From Porogramme epimiltina (lineage: Eukaryota; Basidiomycota; Agaricomycetes; Polyporales; Polyporaceae): a stretch of DNA of 64,000 nt. A program made the position numbers and the translations under genes. The notes below the pieces were generated by a model. That model had not been told where the DNA came from and did not search any database. It saw nothing but the letters and a program-made list of their open reading frames with translations. Shown here piece by piece: positions 1-12,067 of the stretch. Position 1 is the first letter of the stretch. Each line of letters begins with the position of its first letter. The stretch is from positions 62,001 through 126,000 of the forward strand of contig FTLJ01000442.1 of assembly GCA_900155495.1 (NCBI GenBank), given 5' to 3'.

Positions 1-1619
1 GGCGCTAAAGCTGGAGGCGCATCGCTTCGTTCGTCGGCTCATCGACTCACCTGAGGACTTCTTACGTCACACCAGGCAGTGCGTGCTCCTTTCCCGTCTC
101 TGTGGTCGCTTCCTCCGGGAGACACGATGCTCCGTCGCGCGAGCCCCGACAGTCGACTTTCTACTTCTCTCAATCCCTACCCTTCTCACCACTTCCTCGT
201 TTGATTATTGCTAACCTCATAATCGACCTACAGTCACTTTGGCTCAGCGGTCACGCGGGTCGCCTACGGGATCGAGGTCGACGACGAGGCCGAAGACTAT
301 CTCGGCATCGCTGAGGACCTGATGTCGCGCTTCTCCGAAACCTTCGCTCCAGGAAAGTACTTCGTCGAGACTTTCCCGAGCCTGCAGTATGTATTTCCGC
401 CGGGCGTAGGGTTTAAGCGTGACGCGGAAGAGCTGCGGCTGGCAGCGTTGCGAATGATCAACGTACCGTGGAACGCCACGAGGGAGGCGATGGTGAGCAT
501 TGGCAATTGCACCATCATTCTCAGTACATTGGAGTGGCTGACGGTGCTGTTGCTTTTTGTGATGCGTGGAAATAGAACAAGGGAGTCGCAGTACCATCGA
601 TGGTTTCAGGGCTTGTGGAGGGGCTACACACGGGCGAGAAGGGTCAGTTGCAAGACGATGATGAGGATGTTATCAAAAACGCTGCGGCGAGTGCTTATGG
701 GGGAGGAGCGGAAACGGTGAGCACCAGCACATATAGCTGCATATCAGCCCTCTCTCACCATGGTATGCCGCTTGTAGACCTATTCAACCGTCCAGGCCTT
801 CTTTGCCGCTATGATCATATTTCCCGACGTCCAGAAGAAGGCACAGGAAGAGCTCATGGCCGTCGTGGGCCCAAACCGCCTCCCCGAGTACGAAGACGAG
901 CCATCACTTCCATACATTCGCGCGGTTGTGAAGGAGTGCTTGCGATGGCGGTCTGTAGTACCTCTTGGGATTCCCCATCGCGCTCTGCAGGAAGACGAGT
1001 TTCGCGGATTCCGCATCCCCAAGGGCTCCATTGTGATCTCGAACATCTGGTAGGTTCCTACCTTCGTGCCTAGTATTTGGTTATGCTGGGATTCACCTGT
1101 GCTATAGGGCATACTCTCGTGACCCAGCTGTGTACGACGACCCCGAGGCGTTCATGCCCGAGCGCTTCCTCACCTCGGACGGGAGGTTTGACCGGCCAGA
1201 CGTGCGCGACCCCGCGACGATCGCTTTTGGTTACGGACACCGGTCAGTCGTGGATATAGCTGCGTGTTCATCTCCAACACGCTGACTTTCTTATGATGCA
1301 AGGATCTGCCCGGGCCGACACTTTGCAGAATCGTCCCTGTTCATGGTGGTCTCAACCGTGCTTCACACCCTCAACTTCAGCGCGCCGATTGGACCTGATG
1401 GGAAGCCCATCCTCCCGTCGGGCAAGATGGTAACCGGGCTGTTGTCGTAAGTCTCTCTGCATTGAGACCCCTGTGAATACTTTGTGCTGAACGCTCCATG
1501 CTGATCGCGGTAGGCACCCGGAGCCGTACGAATGCGTGATCAAGTCGCGGTCGAGTCAAGGAGAAGCACTGATCAGAGCAGGCTGTCAGGAGCTTCATGG
1601 AGTACGAGCGGTGCAGTGA
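1..1619 (+). CDS. P450-1, cytochrome P450, lineage A (5' end outside window)
   Basis: 3' part of a membrane-anchored haem monooxygenase of the CYP64-like type (NADPH-P450-reductase-dependent hydroxylation; substrate unknown). The window opens inside exon 3. Exons read as 1-78, 234-492, 576-716, 778-1049, 1108-1242, 1303-1446 and 1514-1619, matching P450-3 and P450-4 exon for exon. Visible motifs: I-helix GGGAET (a Glu in place of the usual Asp), K-helix KECLRW (ExxR), PERF, and the haem loop FGYGHR/ICPG split by an intron in the Arg codon. It ends in the lineage-A tail VRAVQ. No disruption is seen in the visible part. The intron at 1447-1513 is base-for-base identical to the matching intron of P450-3, so the duplication is very recent or the copies have undergone gene conversion. 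Confidence 0.93.
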
Positions 1620-2334
1620 CTCTAATTCTTCCGTGCTTGGTAAGAGGCCCACGATGTGTTCCGAGTGCTGTATTCTGCCCCACATTCCACCTACTGGTAG
1701 TGATGCATTTCTTGTTCTCTGCGCAGCATGAAATCTCGCCGTATTATGCCTTTGTACGGTGTACCGCTCAAAATCATGACGAGTCTGTTTAATCTTTACG
1801 TTGTATTGCCCATTTACGGCTCTGCGTGCACCACCACAACCATACATGGAGATATAGAAGGTCACCATGGGCTTTCTCAAAGTTTCAGGGTAGTAAGTGA
1901 AGACGATATACAGTGTCTCCAAGGCAGCTGAGTGTTGCTCCGTATGGATGGGCCACGTGGCAGAAAAACGGACCGAGTCATGAGCTTGGAAACATAGAAT
2001 GCTGGCCGTGTGTTGGGTGTCGCAGAACGGAAGTCAATGAGGATGTCGTAGTATGAGGGCTTGTCTAGGAAGATGGTGTCTGTGGCACAGGCGATCCAGC
2101 TGCGGCCAGACTTGCTCTCAAACTCCAGGAGGCTCGACCAATGAGACGACAGAACGGTGGGCCGGATTACTTAAGCCAGGAGCGAGGGTCTCATTCCAAC
2201 GGGAGCTTAAAAGGGAAGGCGGCTTTTCCACCAACAGAATCACGCCATCAATGATGGTGGTATGAAGTGACTAATCAAATCTTATGTAATCAATGCATCT
2301 GTCCAACAGTCAACTGATCACTTTGTAGAATCGG

Positions 2335-2440
2335 GACACGCGCGGTTGTGCGATCGAACTTTCAAGTCGCGGTCGAGTGAAGGAGGGTCACTTATCAGGG
2401 CGAACTGCAGGAGAAGTTCAAGGGGTACAACCAGTGCGTC
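2335..2440 (+). pseudogene. Relic of a lineage-A P450 last exon
   Basis: The stretch resembles the final exon of P450-1, -3 and -4 (the part encoding ..VIKSRSS..), with the same AAGTCGCGGTCGAGT core and a following CTTATCAGGGCGA. Nothing upstream continues the gene, so this is a fragment left by an earlier duplication or deletion. Confidence 0.6.
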
Positions 2441-2744
2441 ATCTTTAGTCCCCCGAGCCCTCTTATGATTCCTGAATCCTGATACTGATGCCGTCTGTTG
2501 ACTTAGATGAGAATCGTGCTTAGTACTCACGATAAGCATACTGATTCTGGTTTGTGCCATTCAGAAATGGTCGAAGGTTGCAGGGGCGGTGAGGCTCAGG
2601 TTTTACATGTCATCTTTCCCTAACACCGTCGTTGGCGCGTCGTCGCCCCATGGGAACGGTGGTTGACATCTCACGGATTCTATCTATTTCTAGGTCTCAT
2701 CTACCCCGTTTTACTTTGCAGCAAGGAAGGTGCCGAATGCGCTT

Positions 2745-2790
2745 GAGTGACGTTGTTCGCCCGAGTAGACACGGCATATACATATACCAC
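2745..2790 (+). promoter_or_regulatory. Lineage-B promoter module (P450-2)
   Basis: GAGTGACGTTGTTCGC at 2745-2760 is followed by a TATA-like CATATACATATACC at 2775-2788, about 40-55 bases before the start codon at 2829. The same arrangement precedes P450-5 and P450-6. TGACGT is the core of bZIP (CRE-type) sites; use as such here is an inference. Confidence 0.5.
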
Positions 2791-2828
2791 GCCCGTCGTG
2801 TAGGCACCATGATCTTCGCCAGTAACTC

Positions 2829-4926
2829 ATGACTGTCCAACTCTCGCTTCCTCACTTTTCACTAGCAGTCGCTATCCTTGTCGTCCTCAAATGGCTCTCT
2901 AGTAAGAAACGACATACCCTTCCACTCCCGCCTGGCCCTCCTCGTCTCCCAATCTTAGGAAATGCACTAGACATGCCGAAGCATGACATTCATGAGGCTT
3001 TTCGCGACATGAACGTGAAGTATGGTGGGTCCTATAGCTACTCCAGCGCGCTCACACCGGTTCATGATCGTCTGGTTTCAGGGGACGTTGTGTACCTCGA
3101 GGTACTGGGCCAACCGATAATCGTCCTAGGTTCCCATGAAGCTGCGTTGGACCTTTTTGAGAAGCGCTCAGCCATCTATTCAGATAGGATGCCATCTGTC
3201 ATGGTAGAGTTGTAAGCATAGCTGCATTCAAAGTGTGGAAACAACGGCTGACTTTGCGGGTTCCCACCGTCCCCGTCGTCGGCCATGACAGTGCGGACTT
3301 CCATTACTCTCATCCTTTTCAGAGATACGGGCCCTGGTGGAGACGCCATCGACGTGCACTCCACCACCACTTCAATGCAACTGCAGTCAAAGGCTACGCT
3401 GTATCGCAAAAACTTGAGGCACACCTCTTGGTACGCAGACTTATCGACGCGCCCCAAGACTTCCTGCATCATCTTCGACAGTACGTTCCCGTGGCGTAGA
3501 AGTCGACCCTTGATGCTGACCATTTTACCCTAGCTACTTCGGGTCCTCTATCATACGCGTAACTTACGGTGTGGAAGTTGACGACGCGAAAGAAGACTAT
3601 ATGGGTATTGCCGAAGACGCAATGGCCGCCTTCTCTTCAGCGTTCAAACCTGGCAAGCACATCATCGAGACGCTCCCGATCCTTCGTTTCTTCCCCTCGT
3701 GGGTTTCAGGGGCATCAGAGTTTAGGCGCGAGGCAGCAGAACTTATGCGTACAATGCTGAAGTTGCGCGATGTGCCGTGGGAGGCGGCGATGGACGCCAT
3801 GGTACGTGCATAAAGCGGGTCATACTACGCCTTCGAAGCGCTAATAAGGCGATCCTTGATGGGTTCAACCGGCCTTCAGAGACGGGGAGTAGCACCTCCC
3901 TCGATGGTTTCCGGGCTCATGGGCTCCATGAGTGAGGTGGGAGTGGAAGAGGGAGACTACTCAGAAGAAGCCGTCATCAGGAATGCCGCGAGTAATGCAT
4001 ATGGCGGAGGGGCTGATACGGTAAGCACGACGTATCTACCTGTGAGCCTCGCCTGGTACTGATGGTATGCCGTGTTGACCTCCAGACACTGTCGACCGTC
4101 CAATGGTTCTTTGTAGCCATGACGCTTTTCCCAGGTGTCCAGAAGAAGGCCCAGGCAGAGTTAATGGAGGTCATAGGTCCTAGTCGTCTTCCTGAATACG
4201 GGGACGAGGAATCATTGCCGTATATCCGCGCTCTCGTGAAAGAATGTCTTCGTTGGCGCTCTGTTGCCCCCTTGGGGCTTCCTCACCGTGCCACTGAGGA
4301 CGGCGAATACCGGGGATACCGTATCCCTAAGGGCTCCATGATGATCGCCAACCTGTGGTGAGTCCATCCACCCGCTGCAAGTCGTACATTGTCGAAGAAG
4401 CTAAAATTCTATAACAGGGCCTACTGTCGCGAGCTAGCTACATACCCGGACCCTGAGGAGTTCATGCCAGAGCGTTTCCTGAAGGACGGAGAGTTTGACC
4501 CCGACGCGCCAAATCCTGCTGATATTGCGTTCGGGTACGGCCGCCGGTAAGCAGTAACACCCAGTGTTAGGAAAATAGAGGGGGCTACTCACTACCCATG
4601 GATAGTGTTTGTCCTGGGCGCTATTTCGCGGAGTCGTCTCTATTCATAGTTATCGCTAGCATCCTCCACACCCTGAACATCAGCCCGTCGATTGGGGATA
4701 ACGGAAAACCCGCCCTTCCATCCGGCAAGGCGGCTGCGACTGGTGTATTGTCGTAAGTTGTTGCATGTTGAACCATGGGTAGATGCCACCGCCGACGCTA
4801 GAACCTTCGTTCAGATATCCAGAGCCATTCGAGTGCACGATCAAGTCTCGCTCTTCTGAAAGGGAGACACTCATTAGGACGAGCTGCAAGGAGTTGAAGG
4901 CGGCGTTAATGGTGTGCGACGCATAA
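2829..4926 (+). CDS. P450-2, cytochrome P450, lineage B
   Basis: Complete P450 of about 527 aa, type as P450-1. Exons: 2829-3024, 3082-3211, 3292-3480, 3534-3801, 3880-4020, 4086-4357, 4418-4546, 4606-4752, 4815-4926. The N-terminus has a hydrophobic anchor (residues ~5-22), a basic stretch and the proline hinge LPLPPGPPRLPILGN. The C-helix reads WWRRHRR, the I-helix GGGADT, the K-helix ECLR, then PERF, and the haem loop FGYGRR/VCPGRYFAES is split by an intron. The start is the first Met of the anchor, 40-55 bases after a TATA-like box. Introns are all GT-AG and the total is a multiple of three, so it looks functional. Substrate unknown. Confidence 0.94.
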
Positions 4927-7114
4927 AGTTGTTTGTGACTAAGGTAGTTTTGACCGGCGAGCCGACAAAGATGATGGGCCCCTAGCACACCGCCGTATCA
5001 GTATGGTACTGACTTGCATACAATCGAGGTGTCGGGTGTATTCAATCCCCGGTATTATATTATCTTGCATGTAACCCATGTTCATTATGATGCTACGGAT
5101 GGGGTACAGCCTGAGCTGCCTATCGAAAATGGAGGTCCGATCCACCGGTTAGACTACATTTGCGTGGGCGTCTCCAGGGCGGCGGGGTGCCACGTGGAAA
5201 GCAAAACTGGCTGTACTGACTAGCGCCGGCCATACTCGTCCGAAGACCGTCATCTTCAAGTATGGGAGTCCATCAAGTTCAAGCACGGATCCACAGAGGC
5301 CTGTGCTATTACCGGGTGGCAACGGCGTCCTATGTAGGGTTGGTTGCGTCTGCGTCGTGAGTCGTTGTTGTATTCGCAGTGTGATCGAGAGGCTAATGGC
5401 CCAACAGTCAGCCTACAACTACTGGCTGAACACGCGTACGCCGTGCCGCTGGTTTACTTTCAAGCTGAGCATATCTGTGCCGACACGCGACCTTTACTCT
5501 GGCGAGTTTGGGAGTACTCTTGGCTCACGAACACATTTGGATGGACCTGATCAGGTTGATGAGCAAGCTGGTCATCATCCCAGACGACACCATCCTCGTT
5601 CCTGGTGTGGTAGATATGGTCTCTATTACGGACACTGAGGAGCGGTAAGTCACATCGTGTATGCGCATACAATCGTAACCGACACATTCTTAAAGCGCTA
5701 TCTCAGACATACTACTCGGTGAAGGATGTCGAGGACGCTGTTGGCGCTCCGATCACGATCCTCGAGGACTAGGAGATGATCATTATGGGTCGTATGCGGA
5801 TGCAGTCAATCTATCCGCATGGAATTAGGGGCGCATTCTACCACTCCGGCGTGAAGGCGGTCATATGCATGCACTGGGACTACGGAGGGCTACATGCGCC
5901 ACTGAGGTACCTATGTCTTGCATTGTACCAAGGTCGGCCTTTGACCGCGTTCCTGCAGGCCGTGTACAAACGTACGAGCGGACCTTTCCCACGAGGGCGA
6001 TTCTTTTGCGGAGAATCTGGGCGTGTGCGTCTTGCTACTTCCGATGAGTCGGAGTGGCGATGACACTCAGTAAGTCGAGGACGTGTACAATGGTTGAGCG
6101 AGTCCTAATTTATCCATGTTAGCTCCACAAACGAGATGCTCGACGGCGCTAACTTCACCGAGGGCGTGGGCACTCGCCTTTCTCGCATCCTGTCGACACA
6201 ATAGAGCAGACTACTTGGGAAGTATCTGTGCGAGGTCAGCGCGATCAGTGAGTGAAAGCGATGAAGACCCGAGGTTGTACAAGGCTGAGCGGAAGTGTTG
6301 ACTGAGCAAACTATCGGCACATCCGTATCATCGTTTGTCTGGTTCTATCACCGGTCAGCCTGATCTGAGTAGTTCGGGTGTGCGTTCACCAAGTTTTACC
6401 CGTATAAATCACATTACCGTAACGATGGCTTCTCATCGCTCTATTATGCCTTGATAGGCATCCTCTTGTGGATTTACCCGATTCATATCGGGATCTCGTC
6501 TTTTTAGGGCCATTATTAGGCAGCTCCCACGATGGCTCAGTGATACCGTCCGGTATCGCCGGTGGCGTCACCACCTACATCACAAGAGACCGACAGTATT
6601 GGAAGCTGAAAGGCGGTGGTGAGTGGTCGACTCTACACACCTGGTCTCGTAGTGTTCTAGTAGTACTCGTACTTATTCTGCAACAGCTTTCGCGAGGTGG
6701 GCTCGTTATCCTCGCCTTGATTTGGAGAATGAACGTCCGGATTCAACCCGTGGGCCCCAGTACCGTTCTAAGAGACCGTATTAATCTTCATCATAAACTC
6801 CACTGCGTTCGTAAACCTTGTTCAAAATTTCACGGAATGTTCTAACGATCCGTCCCCTTAAGGTTCGCTATCTTCTCCGCCAGAAGAGCATCCAACGTAG
6901 TTACCACCCGCTTCAATGGAACCGCCTCGTCCCCGATACGTACCCCAATAAACGAACGCAAACCCAATGCAGAACTTGCATATCCAATTGTTGCGCCCAC
7001 ACAAAGATAGTACTGGTTGAGTGCGCCTGGTATTGGACTACACCCAGTGCCAATCAGCCAAGCTGTGAGCATATATAATAGGTCTCAAGTCCGGTGCTCT
7101 CCCTTCAGCTCATC
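4927..7114. other. Spacer with decayed unidentified locus (copy 1)
   Basis: No intact gene. From about 5170 to 6360 the DNA is homologous, in order, to 9655-11410 after P450-3. Shared blocks include a CCACGTGG palindrome at about 5189, a VPGVVDMVSI-like coding block ending in a GTAAGT donor at about 5590-5650, and a VSSF block at about 6320-6350. Stops and frame changes break every reading. From 6370 to 6990 I see nothing recognisable. The end is the P450-3 promoter. Confidence 0.55.
7050..7080 (+). promoter_or_regulatory. CCAAT and TATA boxes of P450-3
   Basis: CCAATCAG at 7050-7057 and ATATATAATA at 7071-7080 lie 35-65 bases before the start codon at 7115. P450-4 has a similar GAGCATATATAAT at about 12020-12031. 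Confidence 0.55.
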
Positions 7115-9357
7115 ATGGCCCTCCACCCTGTCTTTCTATATCTCATCTCTGCAGGAGTCGTCGTCGCAATCCTGAGGAGGAGGATGCGGCGTGATGGCAG
7201 CACGTTGCCTCTCCCTCCGGGACCACCGCCGCTCCCTATCATCGGAAACATACTCGACATACCCAAGCACGATATGCACGAGACGTTCCGTGATATGTGC
7301 ACGAAGTACGGTGCGTCTATCGTCAACACCTGCCCCACGTCCAGAGGCTTTAGGGCTCAAATGTACCTTCCGGCGTTTCTCACGCCGTTTCAGGCGATGT
7401 CGTACACCTCGACGTATGCGGACAGCCAATGATTATTTTGGGCACTCACGAGGCGGCGATCGACCTTCTAGAGAAGCGATCTGCCAACTACTCTGACAGG
7501 GCACCGTCGGCCATGGCTGAACTGTACGTCCCGCCGTCTACATCACTCGAGTCATTCCGTGAACTCTCAAAATCCTTGCAAAACTCACAGGTCGGACTTC
7601 TACTGGTCCCTGGCCGTACAGGGCTATGGTCCGTGGTGGAGGCGCCACAGGCGTGCGATGCACCAGTACTTCAACCCAAACGCGGTCAAGAACTACTATG
7701 CGGCGCAGAAGCTGGAGGCGTACCGCTTCGTTCGTCGGCTCATCGACACACCTGAGGATTTCTTGCTCCACACCAGGCAGTACGTACCCTTTTCCCGTTT
7801 TTATGGCTGCTTCTTTTCGCATCTTGATGCTTCGTCCGGGAAATACGATGCTCCGCGCGTATATGGCGCTGCTTGTGGTCGCGCGAGTTCGACAGCCGAC
7901 TTCCTCCTTTCTCACAGTTCCTGCCCATCCCGTCGCTTCCCCATTTGATATTTGCCAAACTCACGACTGATATACAGCTACTTCGGCTCAGCGGTCATGC
8001 GTGTCGCGTACGGAATCGAGGTCGACGACAGCGCCGAAGACTATCTCGGCATCGCCGAGGACCTGATGTCGCGCTTCTCCGAAACCTTCACTCCAGGAAA
8101 GTACTTCGTCGAGACTTTCCCGAGCCTGCAGTATGTATCCCCGCCGCGAGTGGGGTTTAAGCGTGACGCAGAGGAGTTACGGCTGGCAGCGTTGCGAATG
8201 GTCAACTTACCGTGGAACGCCACGAGGAGGGCGATGGTGAGCATTGCACTATCATTCTCAGTACATTGGAGTGGCTGACGGTGCTGTTGCTTATTGTTAT
8301 GCGTGGAAATAGAACAAGGGAGTCGCAGTACCATCGATGGTTTCAGGGCTTCTAGAGGGGTTACAAACGGGCGAGAAGGGTCAGTTGCAAGACGATGATG
8401 AGGATGTTATTAAAAATGCTGCGGCGAATGCATACGGGGGAGGCGCGGACACAGTGAGTAGCACATATAGCTGCATATCAGCCCTCTCTGACCCATGGTA
8501 CTCCACTTGTAGACCTATTCGACCGTTCAGGCCTTCTTTGCCGCTATGATCATATTTCCCGACGTCCAGAAGAAGGCACAGGAAGAGCTCATGGCCGTCG
8601 TGGGCCCAACCCGCCTCCCCGAGTACGAAGACGAGCCATCACTTCCATACATTCGCGCGGTTGTGAAGGAGTGCTTGCGCTGGCGGTCTGTCGTACCTCT
8701 CGGAGTGCCCCACCGGGCTCTGGAGGAAGACGAGTATCGCGGATTCCGTATCCCCAAGCGATCCATCGTGATCTCGAACATCTGGTCCGTTTCCCACCTT
8801 TGTGCCTATTTGGTTATACTACTGGGACTCACCTGTCTGCTGCAGGGCATACTCTCGTGACCCGACTGTGTACGACAACCCCGAGGCGTTCATGCCCGAG
8901 CGTTTCCTCACCTCGGACGGGAGGTTTGACCGGCCAGACGTGCGCGACCCCGCGACGATCGCTTTTGGTTACGGACGCCGGTCAGTCGTTGACATGGTTG
9001 CGTGTCTATCTCCACCAAACTGACTTTCCTTCGATTAAAGTATCTGTCCGGGTCGTTACTTCGCAGAATCGTCCCTGTTCATGGTGGTCTCAACCGTGCT
9101 TCACACCCTCCACTTCAGCGCGCCGATTGGACCTGACGGGAAGCCCATCCTCCCGTCCGGCAAGATGGCAACCGGGCTGTTGTCGTAAGTCTCTCTGCAT
9201 TGAGACCCCTGTGAATACTTTGTGCTGAACGCTCCATGCTGATCGCGGTAGGCACCCAGAGCCGTATGAATGCGTGATCAAGTCGCGATCGAGTCAAGGA
9301 GAAGGACTGATCCGAGCAGGCTGTCAGGAGCTTCATGGAGTGCGAGCGGTGCAGTGA
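7115..9357 (+). CDS. P450-3, cytochrome P450, lineage A
   Basis: Complete P450 of about 523 aa. Exons: 7115-7310, 7394-7523, 7591-7779, 7978-8236, 8313-8453, 8513-8784, 8846-8980, 9041-9184, 9252-9357. It has a hydrophobic N-terminal anchor, hinge LPLPPGPPPLPIIGN, C-helix WWRRHRR, I-helix GGGADT, K-helix ECLRW, PERF, and haem loop FGYGRR/ICPGRYFAES. It is nearest to P450-1: parts of exons 4-9 and several introns are almost identical, and the last intron (9185-9251) is identical over 67 bases. All introns are GT-AG and the frame is open. Substrate unknown. Confidence 0.95.
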
Positions 9358-12067
9358 CTCCAGTTCTTCTGCGTTGGTCATGAACTCTACTGGTAGTGAT
9401 ACATTTCTTGCTCCCTGCGCCGGATGACGTCTCGTATTGTGCATTTGTGCCGTTCGAAATGACGAGTCTGTTCAATCTTTGCCATGTATTACCTTGCCTT
9501 GGCTATTCTCGGCTCTACATGAACCTCTATAGCTATCAATGCGGATATGGCAGGTCACCATGGGATATCCTATATTTTCAGGGTAGTAAGTGGACACTGG
9601 AGAGTCGCGACGCTATAACCTGCGGCGTGCGTAGTGTCTCCAAGGCGGCTGAATGACGCGTGATGTGCCACGTGGCAGACAAACGGGATGTGACTAATCG
9701 GGAATGCGCAAGCTAGCGCCGGTCGCACCGGCACTCTCCCGAAGACTACCATCACAGAGGAATCCATCCAGTTCGTTGTTCAACCACAGACTCGCAGAGG
9801 GCTTTGCTACTCCCCAAGGTATCTGCGACATGCGTGCATTGACGCAGTCAGCTGATCGAACTGGGCGGCACAACCAAGCTTATCGGCCTTGGCAACCATG
9901 CCATGGCCCATGGACGTCTCACAGCCCCATATCCGGGGAATTCATGTGTCGCGCAGGAGTGGGCGTAGGCAGAGAAGAGCGACAGTCGGGGCATGGAACC
10001 AGGTGAAGAGAAGATAAGGCGGCTGATTAGGCGGTCGACGGACAACAATGGTTCGACCTTTGAAACGTCGGACGTGCTCAAGGCACACAGAACGCTTGTA
10101 CTAGGGAGCTACCACAAATTCTCCACTAGTACCTATTATATCCCCATTGTGAGCTTCTGTCCTCTATTTGTGCGAGGCGTTGACCCAGATCGCCCGAGCA
10201 GCGACCACAAGCTGGACACCTGCACGTCTACGCCGTGCTAGTACGGATATTCTTAGCTTGAAGTAAGCCAGCTGACGGATGCCGTGAGTATGACACAGCT
10301 GCACTCTTGAGGCCTTGCCGAGGACCTAACCTTATCCGGCCAATGCGTGGGTGGTCGCGCCCACTGACACTCTTCCCGTACCTGGTGCGGATCGGTATTG
10401 TATCCATTCCGGACGCTGAGGAGCGGTAAGCCACATCCATGCGGATAAAATGATGGCTAATGTGACCTTATAGCACCATCTACGAACTAGACCAAGGATA
10501 CCGATAACGCTCTGGCCATGCTGTCGGAAGAGAATGCGACAGCGGTCATGGAGCGTATACAGATGTCGTCAACCTGCAAGGCGCTGAGAACGCGCCTCAG
10601 CGCAAAGACAGTCGTCCCCACTAGCGCGTCCGGTACGCCCTCTTTCCGATCCTTCCTAGCTGCCACAGAACGGGATGCATGGTTCTACTAACTATGCGTA
10701 TAGCTTTATACCCCCGCACACCTCGGAGAACATCGCGCTTCTCTGATCTCAAACGTTGAGCAGAAGTTCGTGATACCAAAGAGCAAGAATGAGCTCAAGG
10801 TTGACAACGGCATGGCAAGCGGCTATGATTCAACCGGTCACGGGCTACGAGCGCGGGAATCATGAAGCGGTGCCGTGGACTGCCGAAGTATTCTTTACCA
10901 TTCATATCTAGAGAAGACCGGTTCTTGATTGAGGCTCCGCAAGCGGCGTACAAGCGTTCACCGGTTCCTACTCGCGAAGGCGGCCGAATTCCTATCGCGC
11001 CGACTTTCGCGGAGAGTCCGAGTGTGAATATTCTGCTTCCACCGATACGTCGCGGAGACGACGGTGCATGGTAAGCCGTTGATGTCTATCGTGACGAACA
11101 AGACACTAAGTAGAGGATTTCCAGCCTCGCGAATGAAAAGCTCGGCCCCTGTTACTCTATTAAAGGCGTGGGTATTTTCTCTTGTGTCCATCCGAGGTGG
11201 CGCCGCTCACCTCACAGAACAGGGCAGCCTGTGCAGGACGTACTTGTACAAGACCGGAGCAACCCTCGGATGAAGGCGATGAACAACTGGGAGGCTGTAC
11301 GAAGATTGAACGGAAGTGCAAGCACCGTTCTCTGCTCACGCTGCCGGCACATTTGTATCGTCGTTCGGCGCGGTTCTATCGCCGGCCTGAAAGGTCTAAC
11401 TAGTCTTCCAGCATGTGCTCGTCTTACACACTTCACGCAGGTGGATTGGTTTCAGCAGCTTCTTATCGCTCTTTACTTACGTCCGTGCTTGGCGGGTAGT
11501 TCCCTCCCGTCGACTGCTTAAAGTTTCAGGCACTGTCTGCACTCGTGATCTCAAGCGAGAGCTCCTATAGTGGAGTCACCGTTCTGGATCCTCACTCTGC
11601 GGGCAGCATTAGCGCCAAAGAGCGTTTCACGATAGCAGTCAATAGACTCCGTGGCATGAAGAACGAACTTCAATACAAATTGTCGGGCCGCGGCCTCGGT
11701 ACGTAGCGATGACTCAAAAGACAATGGAAGAATATACGTCATAACCGGGAACTAACGTATTGGTGAACGTCCACGAAAAAAATGTTTGCCTTGTCTATTA
11801 CACTCCCTATTGTGAGACTTTCTTCCCCGCTAGCAAAATACCCCGGTTAACTGCCGCCCGCTCTAGCAGAGATGCCTCCAGAATGCCACGTGCCACGCAG
11901 AGCGTACGCCCGACTCACTCCTAGATCCTATTCAAGGAAACCAAGAAGTCGGCTCTCCGAAGTTACCGGTGGAACGCTCGCAGTCATCGGCAGTATGGTG
12001 CCTCCACTGACCAAGATACGAGCATATATAATCTGCCACAAGTCGGATGCCACTCATCCAACCTACC
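9358..12067. other. Spacer with decayed unidentified locus (copy 2)
   Basis: About 9358-9680 matches the 3' flank of P450-1. About 9655-11410 matches 5170-6360 after P450-2. It includes CCACGTGG at about 9666, a GGTTKLIGLGNHA-like coding block at 9850-9890, a VPGADRY block at about 10370 and a GTFVSSFGAVL block at 11345-11385. No frame is continuous and I cannot name the ancestral product. From 11420 to 11870 nothing is recognised. A CCACGTG site lies at about 11886 and the P450-4 TATA box at about 12023. Confidence 0.55.
12021..12031 (+). promoter_or_regulatory. TATA box of P450-4
   Basis: AGCATATATAA lies 38-48 bases before the start codon at 12068, in the same setting as in P450-3. Confidence 0.55.

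Larger units (their letters stand above)
1620..2828. other. Intergenic spacer between P450-1 and P450-2
   Basis: No intact gene seen. The first ~400 bases resemble the 3' flank of P450-3 (9358-9680), including a palindromic GCCACGTGGC at about 1950. A short relic of a lineage-A final exon lies at 2335-2440. The last 130 bases are the P450-2 promoter. Confidence 0.6.

Noticed and set aside
5303..5638. 111-codon frame in the spacer after P450-2
   Set aside because: It crosses blocks that, compared with the second copy of the locus, are read in a different frame; a by-product of decay.
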